Below, in pieces: positions 20,401 to 28,610 of a stretch of DNA of 64,000 nucleotides. This DNA is from Chlamydiota bacterium (GTDB taxonomy: Bacteria > Auribacterota > Tritonobacteria > UBA1439): positions 39,178-103,177 of the forward strand of contig JAAYCL010000025.1 of the NCBI GenBank assembly GCA_012729785.1, in the 5' to 3' direction. The notes below the pieces were generated by a model. That model was not told the origin of the DNA. It did no database searches and saw only the letters and a program-made list of their open reading frames with translations. The position numbers were made by a program, and so were the translations under genes. Positions within the stretch are counted from its first letter, which is position 1, and the number at the start of each line of letters is the position of its first letter.

Positions 20401-23400
20401 GGGCGCGGCCCCTGCTCTTCCATTTGGCGATCTGCGCCGGCGTCCACTCGAGCAGCCTGCGCCTGCTGACCAGGCGGCGGTACCAGACCCGCGCGATCGC
20501 GTCCGCGGCCAGGACGGCCTGGTGCGGGATGAGGGCGGTCTCCGCGATCGACCGGAGGAAACCGTGCCGCAGCTCGCCCCAGGCGAGCCGGCGCGACGCC
20601 GGCCTCGTCGTCGCCCAGGTGAAAAACTGAGAGAGGGGGGGGAAGAACGCCCGCAGGGCAACGATGACGCCGGAGGCGGCGCCCAGCGCCGGGGAGAGAA
20701 ACCAGGCGCCGACGAGAAAGGCGGCGGAGGCGGGCGGGACCAGCGAGCGCCTGAGGTTGTCGAATATCTTCCACCGGTTCAGCGCCGAGAGCGGATTGGG
20801 AACGCGTTTCCCGTCCGCCGCCGGCACGCGGGGCAGACACCAGTCGGCGATCTGCCAGTCGCCGCAGATCCAGCGGCACTGCCGGCGCATGTAGGAGAGG
20901 TAGTCCGGCGGGAACTCCTCGTAGAGTTCGATGTCGCTCGCGAGCCCCACCCCCACGTGCGCGCCTTCGATCAGGTCGTGGCTGAGCAGCAGTTGCTCGG
21001 GAAACCGTTTCGAGAGGACGCGGTGGAAGATTTTCGGGTCGTAGATCCCCTTGCCGAGGTAGGAGGCCTCGCCCGCCAGATCCTGGTAGACGTCCGAGAC
21101 CGCCCTCGTGTACGGGTCAGTGCCGACCGGATCGGTGTACAGGCGGCTGAACGGGGTCGCCATCGCGCTGGGCAGCGAGATGCTCACGCGGGGCTGGATG
21201 ATGGCACAGCCGCCCATGACCAGCCGGCCGTCCGGAGCCAGGCGAGGTTGGTTCAGCGGGTGGGCCATCGTCTCGATCATCCGCCGGGCCGCGCCGCGCG
21301 GGAGCTGCGTGTCGCTGTCGAGCGTGATCACGTAGCGGATGTCGGCGAGCTTCTCCGGATCGCCCGCGTAGACGATTCTCCGGCCGCCGCGGGCCGGGGC
21401 GCCGCTCAGGAGCCGGTTCAGCTCCTCCAGCTTTCCCCGCTTGCGCTCCCAGCCTATGAACCGCCTCTCGGTTTCGACCCACTCGCGCTCGCGGTAGAGG
21501 AGATAGAACCGTCCCGGGCCGTAGCGCCTGTCGAGGGCGGCGATCCCCTCCTCCGCCTGGCGCAGCAGGGCGGCGTCCGTCTCCATCCGCTGCGCCTCCG
21601 CGTCGGGCAGATCGCCGAAGAGGGCGAAGAGCAGATTCGATTCCGGATTGGCGCAGTAGCGGACCTCCAGCTTGTAGAGCTCGTCGCGGATGGTCCGGCG
21701 GTTCAGGAACAGCATCGGTATGACGACCAGCGTGCGGAACTCGTCGGGGATCCCCTCCTTCTCGAACGACATCCTCGGCAACGTCCGGGGCGGCACCAGA
21801 CGGGTCAGGAGATAGTTGATCGTCTGGACGGCGAGCTCGCTTGCCGGGAGAAGGGCGAGGAGCGCCGCGGCCGATCCCGCCCAGCCGGCGGACCGGATGC
21901 CGCAGGCGAGGACCGCGCCGGCGATCAGGGCGGTCGCCGCCCCTATGGCCGACAGGTAGACCGCCGTGTGGCGTCGGAAGGCCCACTGCAGCGCCCGGTG
22001 TCGGATCCTCTCGCGGCCCCGCAGCCGGCTGGCGAGCGCGGGGCGGCCCTCGTCGATCAGATGGTAGCCGATGTGCCCGAACCGCGGATCGTCCCCTCCG
22101 CGTTCCCGCCATTCCCCGGCCGCCTCCACGGCGGCCCGGGCGGCATCCTCCTCCGGTATGTTCGATGCGCGGGACAGTTCCTCGACCGCGTGCCGGTACC
22201 GGTCCCTGGTGGCGAACTCCATCCGGCGGTAGACGTCCGCCGGGTCGTTGCGCAGCAGCGCCTCCACCCGGCTCTGACGCTCGAAGATCTCGCGCCAGTC
22301 CATCCTCGAGAGCTGCCGCAGGCTCGTGATCGCGTTGCCGATGGAGATCTGCTCGACCGCCTGCCGGGAGTCCTCCTGGGCGACGATCTCCGCGAGGCTT
22401 GTGCCCCGCGTCCGCTCCAGCCAGCTTCGGACGGGGACCAGTGCCTCCTCCGCATCGTAGAGCGGGCCGGTGAGCTGGAAGGCGAAATGGGCGCTCGGTT
22501 CCGGCATCTCGCGCGCCAGCTCGGCAAGGATGGCGAACATCCGGCCGGGATCGCGCCGCGCCGCGGTGAGCAAACGGTTGGCCCAGAAGTCGGCGCGCTC
22601 CTCCTCGTGCAGCCGCCGGTCGATCTGCCCGGCCATCCGCCGCAGGGCGTCCAGCAGGGCGATGCGCAGCATCAGCGGCGCCGCCCAGAGCTCGCCCATC
22701 GTCAGCGAAACGATCGACTGGTACGCGGACAGAAACTCCTCGATGCCGGCGCGGTCGAGGCGGTGGTCGGCATGCCGGACCAGCCCAACGGCGAGATGGT
22801 AGAGCCTCGGTTCGCCGCTGCCGGGCTCGGAGGCCAGGACCGGCAGCTCGCGGTAGAACCTTTTCGGCAGGTGCCGCCGGACATCGTCGATCTGCCCCTG
22901 GATGATGTAGGCGTTGTCGAGGATCCACTCCGCCGTGGCGGAGATCTCCTGCTCCATCCGCGAGGCCTCGGCGAGTCTGCGGCGCACGCGCTCGATCGTC
23001 TCCTCGCAGCGGTCGAGCTGCCGCAGGAGGGGTTCCTTGCGCCTGACATCCGCGCCGACCCGGTGCGATGACGCGAGGCGCCGGGCGTATCGTTGAAGCC
23101 GCGTGGAGGAGAGCGGTTCGGTGCGGACCGGCTCCTCGGCGGCCGGGATGTCGGGACGTTCGCGGATGGTGAAGACGGAGGGATGGCCCTCCCCGGAGTT
23201 CCTGAGCAGGAGGATCGCCCGGCAAACCTCCTCCGGGGACTTTTGGACGACGACGACGCTCTCGCCTGCCGTGAGCCAGCGGGCGTGTTCCGCCGCAAAC
23301 CGTCCGCCGCGGACGACCCCGATCGTTCGGAGGACGAACCAGCCGAGCAGCCCCCCGGCCAGCGCCGACGCCCCCCGCACGAGCCAGTCCGCCTCCGCGC

Positions 23401-23638
23401 CGAACATCCACGGCGGACGCATCGCCACCGCCACGGCGACTGTCGCGCACAGCAGGCCGCCGACGACCGTTCGCACCGGGTCGTACCGCAGGGGACCGCC
23501 GTCGACGCGGATGCGCCCGTCGACCGGCTTGTGGATGGCCCACGAGCGCCTGAACCGAGCGCGGCGAAGTTGCCGCAGCGCCTCGCCGGCGTCCTTGTCG
23601 CTCGGGTAGAAACCGAGCAGGATGACCCGTTTCCTCAT
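14465..23638 (-). CDS. ndvB: Cyclic beta-glucan synthase, GT84 plus GH94 (NdvB-like)
   Basis: A 3057-residue giant matching the NdvB/ChvB family that makes cyclic beta-1,2-glucans for the periplasm. Order: N-terminal region with hydrophobic helices (about 55-110); central glucosyltransferase with VITLDSDTQLPRG (about 773) and QCRWICGDWQ (about 923, QxxRW); more membrane helices (about 960-1130); a glycoamylase-like region beginning ESNWLPPDNYQ (about 1160); and two GH94-type parts, the first beta-sandwich near 1770, the second near 2250-2330, with GGGDWNDGMN near 2729 carrying the catalytic aspartate of the phosphorylase that sets ring size. It is slightly longer than the usual 2,800-2,900. 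ATG at 23638 has only a weak ribosome site. The product is inferred from the family; linkage cannot be proven from sequence. Confidence 0.93.
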   Translation of the reverse strand: MRKRVILLGFYPSDKDAGEALRQLRRARFRRSWAIHKPVDGRIRVDGGPLRYDPVRTVVGGLLCATVAVAVAMRPPWMFGAEADWLVRGASALAGGLLGWFVLRTIGVVRGGRFAAEHARWLTAGESVVVVQKSPEEVCRAILLLRNSGEGHPSVFTIRERPDIPAAEEPVRTEPLSSTRLQRYARRLASSHRVGADVRRKEPLLRQLDRCEETIERVRRRLAEASRMEQEISATAEWILDNAYIIQGQIDDVRRHLPKRFYRELPVLASEPGSGEPRLYHLAVGLVRHADHRLDRAGIEEFLSAYQSIVSLTMGELWAAPLMLRIALLDALRRMAGQIDRRLHEEERADFWANRLLTAARRDPGRMFAILAELAREMPEPSAHFAFQLTGPLYDAEEALVPVRSWLERTRGTSLAEIVAQEDSRQAVEQISIGNAITSLRQLSRMDWREIFERQSRVEALLRNDPADVYRRMEFATRDRYRHAVEELSRASNIPEEDAARAAVEAAGEWRERGGDDPRFGHIGYHLIDEGRPALASRLRGRERIRHRALQWAFRRHTAVYLSAIGAATALIAGAVLACGIRSAGWAGSAAALLALLPASELAVQTINYLLTRLVPPRTLPRMSFEKEGIPDEFRTLVVIPMLFLNRRTIRDELYKLEVRYCANPESNLLFALFGDLPDAEAQRMETDAALLRQAEEGIAALDRRYGPGRFYLLYREREWVETERRFIGWERKRGKLEELNRLLSGAPARGGRRIVYAGDPEKLADIRYVITLDSDTQLPRGAARRMIETMAHPLNQPRLAPDGRLVMGGCAIIQPRVSISLPSAMATPFSRLYTDPVGTDPYTRAVSDVYQDLAGEASYLGKGIYDPKIFHRVLSKRFPEQLLLSHDLIEGAHVGVGLASDIELYEEFPPDYLSYMRRQCRWICGDWQIADWCLPRVPAADGKRVPNPLSALNRWKIFDNLRRSLVPPASAAFLVGAWFLSPALGAASGVIVALRAFFPPLSQFFTWATTRPASRRLAWGELRHGFLRSIAETALIPHQAVLAADAIARVWYRRLVSRRRLLEWTPAQIAKWKSRGRAPAFVARVSFISLFALGIAAAVYRLCPAALPCAAPFLALWLASPLIVWRLCARPRWKPMRTLLSRDDLSMLRGVARQSWRFFDDFVGPESNWLPPDNYQISHQNVLAPRTSPTNVGLWLLSALAARDFGYLTGEEVLRRLEGTFETLETLDRYEGHLFNWYDLKTRIPFKPRYVSMVDSGNLLGCLWTLENGIGDLTDGPLIGPQAVRGLHDTLRILRGVLARPPRDEALLEAMETLERLFADPPERLDRLIRRIREAAAPAGVVASILRREVERDGGPSHWAEALERQVAEWGACIDRYLAWAEEPPAGFEPLLNRLEPESRDAFWRSMREAPSARTIASGAVHACQIVLAAQGETGRGPASPGEGIDRFAGAVSRARGPAEELCRRADELRRRIRKLGGAMRMRFLYDTDRRLFSIGYNADAQKRDSSYYDLFASEARLGSFVSIARGDVPPVHWLAMARPFGSIGNRRVLLSWGGTMFEYLMPLLVQRLYPHSLLEMACREAVGAQMEYGRRRGVPWGISESAYSDLDANKTYQYQAFGVPGTGLKRGLEDDLVVAPYATLLALLVEPAAAVRNLKRLARLGLRGAYGFFEAIDFGRQRLREGGDGVIVRAYMAHHQAMGFLAVDNLVNDFAMQRRFHADPRVRATESLLYERIPVAPPLYQVPMRERAASRAMPAGIAPSVGRFETPHTATPKTQIFGNGRYSLMVTGAGGGYSRWREFDLTRWRADPTCDEWGSFCYLRDARSGRIWCNTYHPVRVEPESYAAIFAVDRAEFRRSDNDIDTETEIAVSPEDDAEIRRITLINRSAQRKTIELTSYIELALAPHGADRQHPAFSSIFVCTESIEKHDALLAFRRPRGPQDPPVYAAHRITVEGKTAGAPQFETDRERFVGRCRTVRLPAALAGALSGTAGHVLDPIFSLRRTVVLEPGRRVRVSLVLCAAETRKDALAMVEKYGDPKAIARQFDLAWTYAQVELRRLRIEPDEARRFQQLAGAILYPGPALRPAGDRLRQNRLGQARLWPHGISGDLPIAAVSIGEPEDISLVRQMLQAHAYWRLQGLKADLVILNEESGGYERPLQEQLKRLVDAHSMHTGVDEPGGIFLRSAEQLAPEDLTLILSVARVALVAARGPLARQLGAPVKAGELPDPLPTHSIPEEPSAPLPFLELPYFNGLGGFTRDGREYAIYLGPGACTPAPWVNVIANPRFGVLVSESGSAFSWYGNSQQNRLTGWSNDPVSDTPSDAIYIRDEETGRYWTPTPLPIREGDAYRARHGTGYTVFEHNSHAIQQELLVFVPMDDAGGEPIRVQRLRLRNDSSRPRRLSITLYVEWTLGEHREDSQVHVVSRWDGETRTMLACNRYHPVYGERIAFATTGPEPQSHTADRTGFLGRNGTMAAPAAMKRVRLAGRVWPGLDPCAVVQTTVHLQPGDGAEVICLLGQAESIEEVDRLVMKYRDPAEVEEALRRTIGWWDRLVGAVQVRTPEGAADILLNRWLPYQVLSSRIWGRTGFYQSSGAFGFRDQLQDALALLHADPSLARRHLLVAAGRQFVEGDVQHWWQPASGAGMRTRCSDDLLWLPYATARYVRVTGDAGILNERVPFIEDRPLAPNEQEIFTTPRESLDSATLYEHCRRAIDRATTAGPHRLPLIGGGDWNDGMNLVGAGGSGESVWLAWFLATVLDRFAETAALHGRPEDASAYRGRVRALAEAVERHGWDGAWYLRAFYDDGAPLGSAADEEARIDSLSQSWAVLSGAADPARAARALESALARLVLEKEKMVLLLAPPFDRTERNPGYIKGYPPGVRENGGQYTHAALWLAMALCRRGEGGRAVSLLRMLNPIERARDPETAARYRVEPYVVAADVSRLQGRVGQGGWTWYTGSAAWMYRIWIEEVLGLKVAGASLAVDPVIPSEWSGFTVQYRRGEALYEIVVENPDGTGRGVAWAELDGRRLDKPIIPLEETSAKHRVVVRMGASGGAQPR

Positions 23639-24100
23639 ATGCGCTCCGCACTGTGCGCCCGCGGCGATCCGATCCCGATGCCTCTCCCGCCCTCCTCCGA
23701 CGCCACGGGCAAACGGCCGCGCGTCGCACCCGGCACGGGGCGGCGGATCACGGGCCTTGTGCCGCGCCAGACCGAAGCGAAGATACGGGCGCACGAAACG
23801 GATCCCGGACGCCGCCGGCTGCGGCGAACCCGGGCCCGGGAGGGGCGCGGCGCAGACGACCGATGGACGCCGGAACGGAAGCGGCGCGGGGACGGCGACG
23901 GGGCCGCGAACCGAAGAACCGCCCCCCTCGTTCAGGCCGGCGACGACGCCGCATCTTCGCCCGGGCGGCATGCGCCGGGACGGTCACGGCAGGGAGGCGG
24001 CGCGGCGATCACACGAGCCGGGCACTCTCCGCCGTACATTCGTTGCGGCGGTGGCGGCCGGCGACGGGGCGCGCCCTGCGGGGATCGGGGGATGCGGCCC
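23639..24100. other. Intergenic region upstream of ndvB-like gene
   Basis: About 460 bases of high-GC sequence have no supported gene; open frames are shadows with unnatural composition. It should contain the promoter of the glucan synthase gene, but I see no convincing box. Confidence 0.4.
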
Positions 24101-24292
24101 CTAGTTCCCGATGCGGATGTTCTGCCCCGAATCCAGCACGCCGAAGACGCGCAAGAGCCAGAGCACCACCACGACGAGCACCACGATGTTCACGATCTTT
24201 TTGATCCTGGCCTCCATCGGCACGTAGGTGTTCACCAGCCAGAGCACCACCCCTACGACGACCAGCGTGATCACCAGCGTCAACAGGTCCAT
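24101..24292 (-). CDS. Thivi_2564-family small membrane protein
   Basis: A 63-residue protein with two hydrophobic helices (about 3-24 and 34-54) joined by the short loop NTYVPMEARIKKIVN, ending in a polar tail. This is the signature layout of the Thivi_2564 family, whose function is unknown. ATG at 24292 is preceded by a perfect AAGGAGG 7 bases upstream, so the much longer upstream extension of the open frame is spurious. Confidence 0.85.
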   Translation of the reverse strand: MDLLTLVITLVVVGVVLWLVNTYVPMEARIKKIVNIVVLVVVVLWLLRVFGVLDSGQNIRIGN

Positions 24293-24439
24293 CGCGAGCC
24301 TCCTTGTGGATGCCACGCCCGTGCGGAGAGGACGAGACTTCAGGACGTATCGAGGCCTCCTTCCTCCGGCGCCGCCGGTTGTGCTGGCCTGACCGCATCC
24401 CCCCGGGGTATGCGCGCGGGGGGCCGGCCCCATCGGCCT

Positions 24440-24901
24440 CTACGCGATATCGTCCTCAAAAGAACGCGGGTACAGCCTGCGCGCGCACTCCGGGCAGATG
24501 CCGTGCGTGAACGTCGCCTCGGAGTGCGCGCCGATGTACTCCTCGATCTGCCGCCAGCTCCCCTCGTCGTCCCGTATCCTCTTGCACGACGAGCAGATCG
24601 GAAGCAGGCCGCTCAGCAGGCGGATCCGCTCCAGCGACTCCTCGAGCTCCCCGCGCTCCTTCGCGAGCGTCTCGTTCACCGACCGAAGCACCTCCTTCAG
24701 CATCCGCTCCCTGGCGAGCCGGCGCATGGCGTCGTCGAGCAGGACCCCCTCGCCGACGATCAGCGCCGAGATGACGATATCCAGGTACAGCCGGTCCGAG
24801 GGGGCGAACAGACAGAAGCCGCCGATCTCCTCCACCCCCAGGATGATCACCGCGCAAAGGACGCTGAGTATCGTGAACGCGTACTGTTTCAGGAATGCCA
24901 T
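24440..24901 (-). CDS. Membrane-anchored coiled-coil protein with double CxxC module
   Basis: A 153-residue protein: two N-terminal hydrophobic helices (about 5-30 and 38-55), a charged coiled coil (about 58-95), then LLPICSSCKRIRDDEG...HGICPECARRLYP. The latter is a small module with two CxxC pairs, probably zinc-binding, that commonly forms the extreme C-terminus of response regulators, PAS kinases and diguanylate cyclases. Here it stands on a two-helix membrane anchor with no kinase or receiver domain, so it may be an accessory partner of signalling proteins. ATG at 24901; a -10-like TATACT lies at 24940-24935. Confidence 0.75.
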   Translation of the reverse strand: MAFLKQYAFTILSVLCAVIILGVEEIGGFCLFAPSDRLYLDIVISALIVGEGVLLDDAMRRLARERMLKEVLRSVNETLAKERGELEESLERIRLLSGLLPICSSCKRIRDDEGSWRQIEEYIGAHSEATFTHGICPECARRLYPRSFEDDIA

Positions 24902-24934
24902 CGCCCCGCCGGTTCAGTTGCCGCCTGCGTGGCG

Positions 24935-24940
24935 AGTATA
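24935..24940 (-). promoter_or_regulatory. -10-like TATACT box
   Basis: TATACT on the minus strand, about 33 bases before the ATG at 24901, gives a normal 5' leader with a GGCGGGG ribosome site. No clear -35 box. Confidence 0.4.
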
Positions 24941-25097
24941 GCATATCCTCCGCGCGATGCCCACGGTTCGGGGATTGCGGTCAGGCGCTGCGCCGCCGAC
25001 CGTCAGGGGTATTCCGGCGCGAGGAAGGGTTCGGAGGCGATTCCCGGGGCCGCCGCCCGGCATGCGCCGGAGCGATCCACCGTCTCCCGCGATCGAT

Positions 25098-25286
25098 CTA
25101 CGCGGACCTCTTCTGGATCGCCACGAGGATCCGCCCGAGTCGTTTGTGCCCCGCCTTGAGATACCAGTTCGCCCACCAGGCGGCCAGATCCCGCGCGGAC
25201 CACGCCTCGAGATTCCGCGCCAGCTCCTCGTGCGCCGCGGACGCGGCCTCGTCCATCCGCCGCATCGCCTCTTCATTCTTCGGCAT
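25098..25286 (-). CDS. Small conserved hypothetical protein
   Basis: A 62-residue soluble helical protein (MPKNEEAMRRMDEAASAAHE...DLAAWWANWYLKAGHKRLGRILV). ATG at 25286 directly follows a GGGGAGGGGG ribosome site. The WWxxWYLKAGHKRLGR segment looks like that of other short hypothetical proteins I recall, with no assigned function. Its small size and strong ribosome site support a real gene. Confidence 0.65.
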   Translation of the reverse strand: MPKNEEAMRRMDEAASAAHEELARNLEAWSARDLAAWWANWYLKAGHKRLGRILVAIQKRSA

Positions 25287-25420
25287 CGTCCCCCTCCCCG
25301 GCGCCGCGCCGTGTCCCGCGCGGCGCAGGCATCCGGACTCCCGCTCCCGTCGGAAACCGACCCCCGCCCCGGCGGCTGCGCCGGGCGGGTCCGGAACATA
25401 CGACGAGGCCGTCACCGGCG

Positions 25421-27295
25421 TCAGTGCGGGAACAGCTTGAACCGCGCGCCCGCGTCGAGGAACGCATCCGTACGCCCCTCGATCCGCTTTGCGGGATCGA
25501 AGAAGAGGCCGACGATCTCGTACGCGCCGAGGGGGACGCCGGGGGGGATCAATCCCTCGAGGATGGTCGTCTCGAACCCCGCGTCGAGGCGCGGGATGTT
25601 CGAGGCCACCGGCTGGAGATCGATCGTCAGCGTTTTCGCGTCGAGCATCGTTCCGTCCGGCAGTATGACGACGGCGAACGCCGTGAACGGCCGCTCTATC
25701 GCCTTGTTCGACTTGAAGACGGCCCTGAGCGGCTGGCCCGGGGAGAACGACTCGCCGTTCACGCTGACCTGCGCCGTGGGGATCGGCGTGGGGCCGGCCT
25801 GCGAAGCGGCATACCGGGCGATGAAGAGGTCGTCGGCGCCCGCCGACTCGAGCGGACTCTCCTCCTCCTCGCCGGGGCCGAAGATGGAGAGTCCGGCGAA
25901 CCGGCCGGTCACGAGGATGCCGGTTTCCCCGGCTGCGGCGATGCCGAGGCCCTCGTCCGCGCCCTTTCCCCCCGCGCGCCGCGCCCACTCCAGGTCGCCG
26001 TTTGCGTCGTAGCGTGCGACGAAGACGTCGCTGCCGCCCGCCGAGACGAGCTCCACCGCCCCGGGTTCCCCGAGACCGAAGTCGGCGCGGCCGGAAAACC
26101 GACCCGTGACAATCGCCGGGCCGCCGGCCGCCCCCGCCACGCGGCTGGTCCGGCCGACGGCGGCGATGCCGGCCCCCTCGTCGGCGCCCACACCACCCGC
26201 GCGCCGCGCCCACTCCAGCCCGCCGGTCGCCTCGTAGCGGGCGATGAAGATGTCGCTGCCGCCCGCCGACTCGAGCGTGGTCACGCCCGTCTCCGGGGCG
26301 CTGAACGTCGCGCGTCCCTCGAAGAGCCCCGTGACCAGTGCCCCGCCCCCGGCGCACGCGGCGACGGCGAGCCCGGCGTCGTCGCCCTGGCCGCCGGCCG
26401 GTTTCGCCCATTTCAGCATGCCGGTCTTTTCGTAGCAGGCGACAAAGATATCGCTGTTGCCCGCCGGGACAAGCGTGGTCGCCTTTCCCTCGCCCGTCCC
26501 GAACACGGCCTCCCCTCCGAACCGTCCCGTCACGGCGACCGAGCCGTTTGCCAGGGCGGCGACGCCCAGGCCCTCGTCCCAGCCCGGTCCGCCCGCTCGT
26601 TTCGCCCACTTCAGCCCGCCGCCCGCGGTGTAACAGGCGACGAAGATGTCGGAAAAGCCCGCCGACGTGAGCTCGACCTGCGTGGACTCGCCGCGCCCGA
26701 AAACGGCCTTGTCCCAGAAGATCCCCGTCACCACGACCGAGCCGTCCGCCAGCGCGGCGACCGCCGTGCCCGCGTCCGCGTAGTCGCCCCCGGCGCTCTT
26801 GGCCCACTTCAGCGCGCCGTTCCCGTCGTAGCGGGCGACGAAAAGGTCGATGGAACCGGCCGACGTGAGCGTGACCTCGCTGTCCGTGCCCCAACCGAAC
26901 ACGGCCGTGCTGTCCCTCCCCCACCCGAACGCGCCGGTCACGACGACCGACTCATCGTCGCACGCCGCGATCCCGCCCGCCCCTTCCGTATAGTTCCCTC
27001 CCGCGCTTTTCACCCACGCCGGCGTGCCGCCTGAATTATAGCGGGCGACGAAGAGGTCCCATTCCCCCGCGGAGGCGAGCGTCGTCCTGTTCTCGTCGTC
27101 CGCGCCGAAGACAGCGTCCTTCTCGAAGCGTCCCGCCGTCCAGAGACCCCCGTCGGCGTTGGCGGCGATACAGGTTCCCGCGTCGTTGTAGAGCCCCCCC
27201 GCGCGCACCGCCCACTCCAGGTCGCCCCCCTCCAGCGCCGCAATCCACCGCGCCAGCGGCGAAAGGATGCACACCAGATACGCAGTCAGGCTCAT
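25421..27295 (-). CDS. Seven-bladed SBBP-type beta-propeller protein with C-terminal domain
   Basis: A 624-residue protein built of seven repeats of about 65 residues. Each has a SAGxxDxFVARY strand, a WAKxAGG strand and a xxVTGxF strand. The first WAVRAGG strand lacks its partner and the last unit ends with DLFIARY, so the ring would close by pairing first and last strands. Residues about 505-624 form a separate Ig-like domain (FSPGQPLRAVFKSNK...RPFTAFAVVILPDGTM) that resembles the end of the protein at 49168. The N-terminus (MSLTAYLVCILSPLARWIAALEGG) is a weak signal peptide or anchor. SBBP proteins are usually secreted; ligand unknown. Start ATG at 27295 has GGAGGGG upstream. No YGW tail. 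Confidence 0.82.
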   Translation of the reverse strand: MSLTAYLVCILSPLARWIAALEGGDLEWAVRAGGLYNDAGTCIAANADGGLWTAGRFEKDAVFGADDENRTTLASAGEWDLFVARYNSGGTPAWVKSAGGNYTEGAGGIAACDDESVVVTGAFGWGRDSTAVFGWGTDSEVTLTSAGSIDLFVARYDGNGALKWAKSAGGDYADAGTAVAALADGSVVVTGIFWDKAVFGRGESTQVELTSAGFSDIFVACYTAGGGLKWAKRAGGPGWDEGLGVAALANGSVAVTGRFGGEAVFGTGEGKATTLVPAGNSDIFVACYEKTGMLKWAKPAGGQGDDAGLAVAACAGGGALVTGLFEGRATFSAPETGVTTLESAGGSDIFIARYEATGGLEWARRAGGVGADEGAGIAAVGRTSRVAGAAGGPAIVTGRFSGRADFGLGEPGAVELVSAGGSDVFVARYDANGDLEWARRAGGKGADEGLGIAAAGETGILVTGRFAGLSIFGPGEEEESPLESAGADDLFIARYAASQAGPTPIPTAQVSVNGESFSPGQPLRAVFKSNKAIERPFTAFAVVILPDGTMLDAKTLTIDLQPVASNIPRLDAGFETTILEGLIPPGVPLGAYEIVGLFFDPAKRIEGRTDAFLDAGARFKLFPH

Positions 27296-27614
27296 TGCGC
27301 CCCTCCGTCGACATTCGTCTCATACACGATTGTACACCACGCGGCGCGCCGCCGCCACACCGCCGGCCTTGCGCGTGCCGCGGGGCTCGATCGTCGCGGG
27401 AACAGATGCTACCATCTCTGAGGGTGCGCGTGGAGATCGCCGCGGCATGGGCGGTGCCTTTCGGTGCACGCCCGCGCGGTCCGCGGCAGTTTTGCCTCGC
27501 GGCGGGGAGGGATCGCGGCGGACGGGGCGCGCCTGTCCTCGGACAAGCCCGCGCCACCCTCCATAGACGCTCGGGAAGGGATTTGCAGTCGAACGCACAA
27601 CGGAAGGAGCCGCC
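27296..27614. other. Divergent intergenic region with hairpin
   Basis: This separates the divergent propeller (minus) and conserved secreted protein (plus) genes and must hold both promoters. A stable hairpin lies at 27526-27555 (GGCGCG/CGCGCC outer stem, TGTCC/GGACA inner stem), 60 bases before the plus-strand start. No further gene. Confidence 0.5.
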
Positions 27615-28610
27615 ATGATGATGCCCGTCGCGCGCGTACGCACGATCGCCCTCGCCGCCGTCTTCGCCGTCCAGGCCGCGGCGCTCGACGCGGCGCCTTC
27701 TGAGGACGCGCTCTGCTTCGTGCAGTTCCACCACCCGGGCGACGAGCACGAGCCGGACACGCCGACGCAGCGCACCTGGAACCGCGGCTACCACCGCAGG
27801 AAGTTTCTGCTCCAGCGCGCGGTGTTCCTCGCCTCCCCCGGCGCGAAACCGTCCGCGGGCGAGGCGGTCTTCTGGGCCGAGTGGGAACCGCCGTCTCTGC
27901 TCGTGAGGAAATTCGAGAAACCCGCGCAGGACGAGCCCCGTTTTCTGTTCCGCCCCGTCCTGGGGGAGTTCCAGAAGGCCTCGCCGCCGTACCAGAACAC
28001 CGACCCGTTCGTCTTCGGCGGGCCGTTCCTCTTCGGCAACTGCAAGCAGAACGACAAGCGGGGCAGGCCGACCGAACTCCAGTCCATGCGGAACGGCTCG
28101 GTGATCCTCTTCGGCTCGAACCGGGGCGGCTCGAAATTCGTCCTCGACACCGTCTTCGTCGTGGACGGCTGGACGCCGTACGCCACCGTCGACTACGCCG
28201 AGACGCTCAAGGGGAAGGTCCCTCCGGAGTATTTCGACGTGACCCTGCACCCGATCGCGCACGACCTCGCGGTGAACGGGCAGCCCGGCTGCTCCTACCG
28301 GCTCTACACCGGGGCGACATGGGAGAAACCGTACGGGCGGATCTTCAGCTACTTCCCCTGCAGACCGTACCGCGAAGGGGACCGACGCGGATTCGCCCGG
28401 CCCGTCATCACGCTGCCGGGGATCGTCGACAACGAACTGAGGGGCTGGCAGCGGATGAACCCGCAACAGAACGTCGAGTCGGTGGCAAAACTCTGGGACG
28501 AGGTCACGCGACAGGTGCTCGCCCAGGGGCTCTCCCTGGGCGTCCACGCCGAGATGCCGAAAAAACACTCGACCGTAGACGTTGTATCTAACCATCACCC
28601 CGACAGATAG
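27615..28610 (+). CDS. Conserved protein of unknown function with signal-like N-terminus; 3' end from IS repeat
   Basis: A 331-residue protein starting at ATG 27615, with GGAAGGAG upstream. Residues 1-27 look like a signal peptide. The rest resembles a conserved hypothetical family: VQFHHPGDEH at the start, WNRGYHRRKFL, AVFWAEWEPPS, and PPYQNTDPFVFGGPFLFGNC. No catalytic motif is obvious to me. The last 11 codons (after about 28576) read through the left inverted repeat of an IS4-family remnant, giving the tail VDVVSNHHPDR, so the native C-terminus has been replaced. Whether it still functions is unknown. Confidence 0.7.
   Translation: MMMPVARVRTIALAAVFAVQAAALDAAPSEDALCFVQFHHPGDEHEPDTPTQRTWNRGYHRRKFLLQRAVFLASPGAKPSAGEAVFWAEWEPPSLLVRKFEKPAQDEPRFLFRPVLGEFQKASPPYQNTDPFVFGGPFLFGNCKQNDKRGRPTELQSMRNGSVILFGSNRGGSKFVLDTVFVVDGWTPYATVDYAETLKGKVPPEYFDVTLHPIAHDLAVNGQPGCSYRLYTGATWEKPYGRIFSYFPCRPYREGDRRGFARPVITLPGIVDNELRGWQRMNPQQNVESVAKLWDEVTRQVLAQGLSLGVHAEMPKKHSTVDVVSNHHPDR

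Noticed and set aside
20522..23071. 849-codon plus-strand frame
   Set aside because: Antisense shadow of the same gene, with repetitive Arg/Val/Glu/Pro composition.
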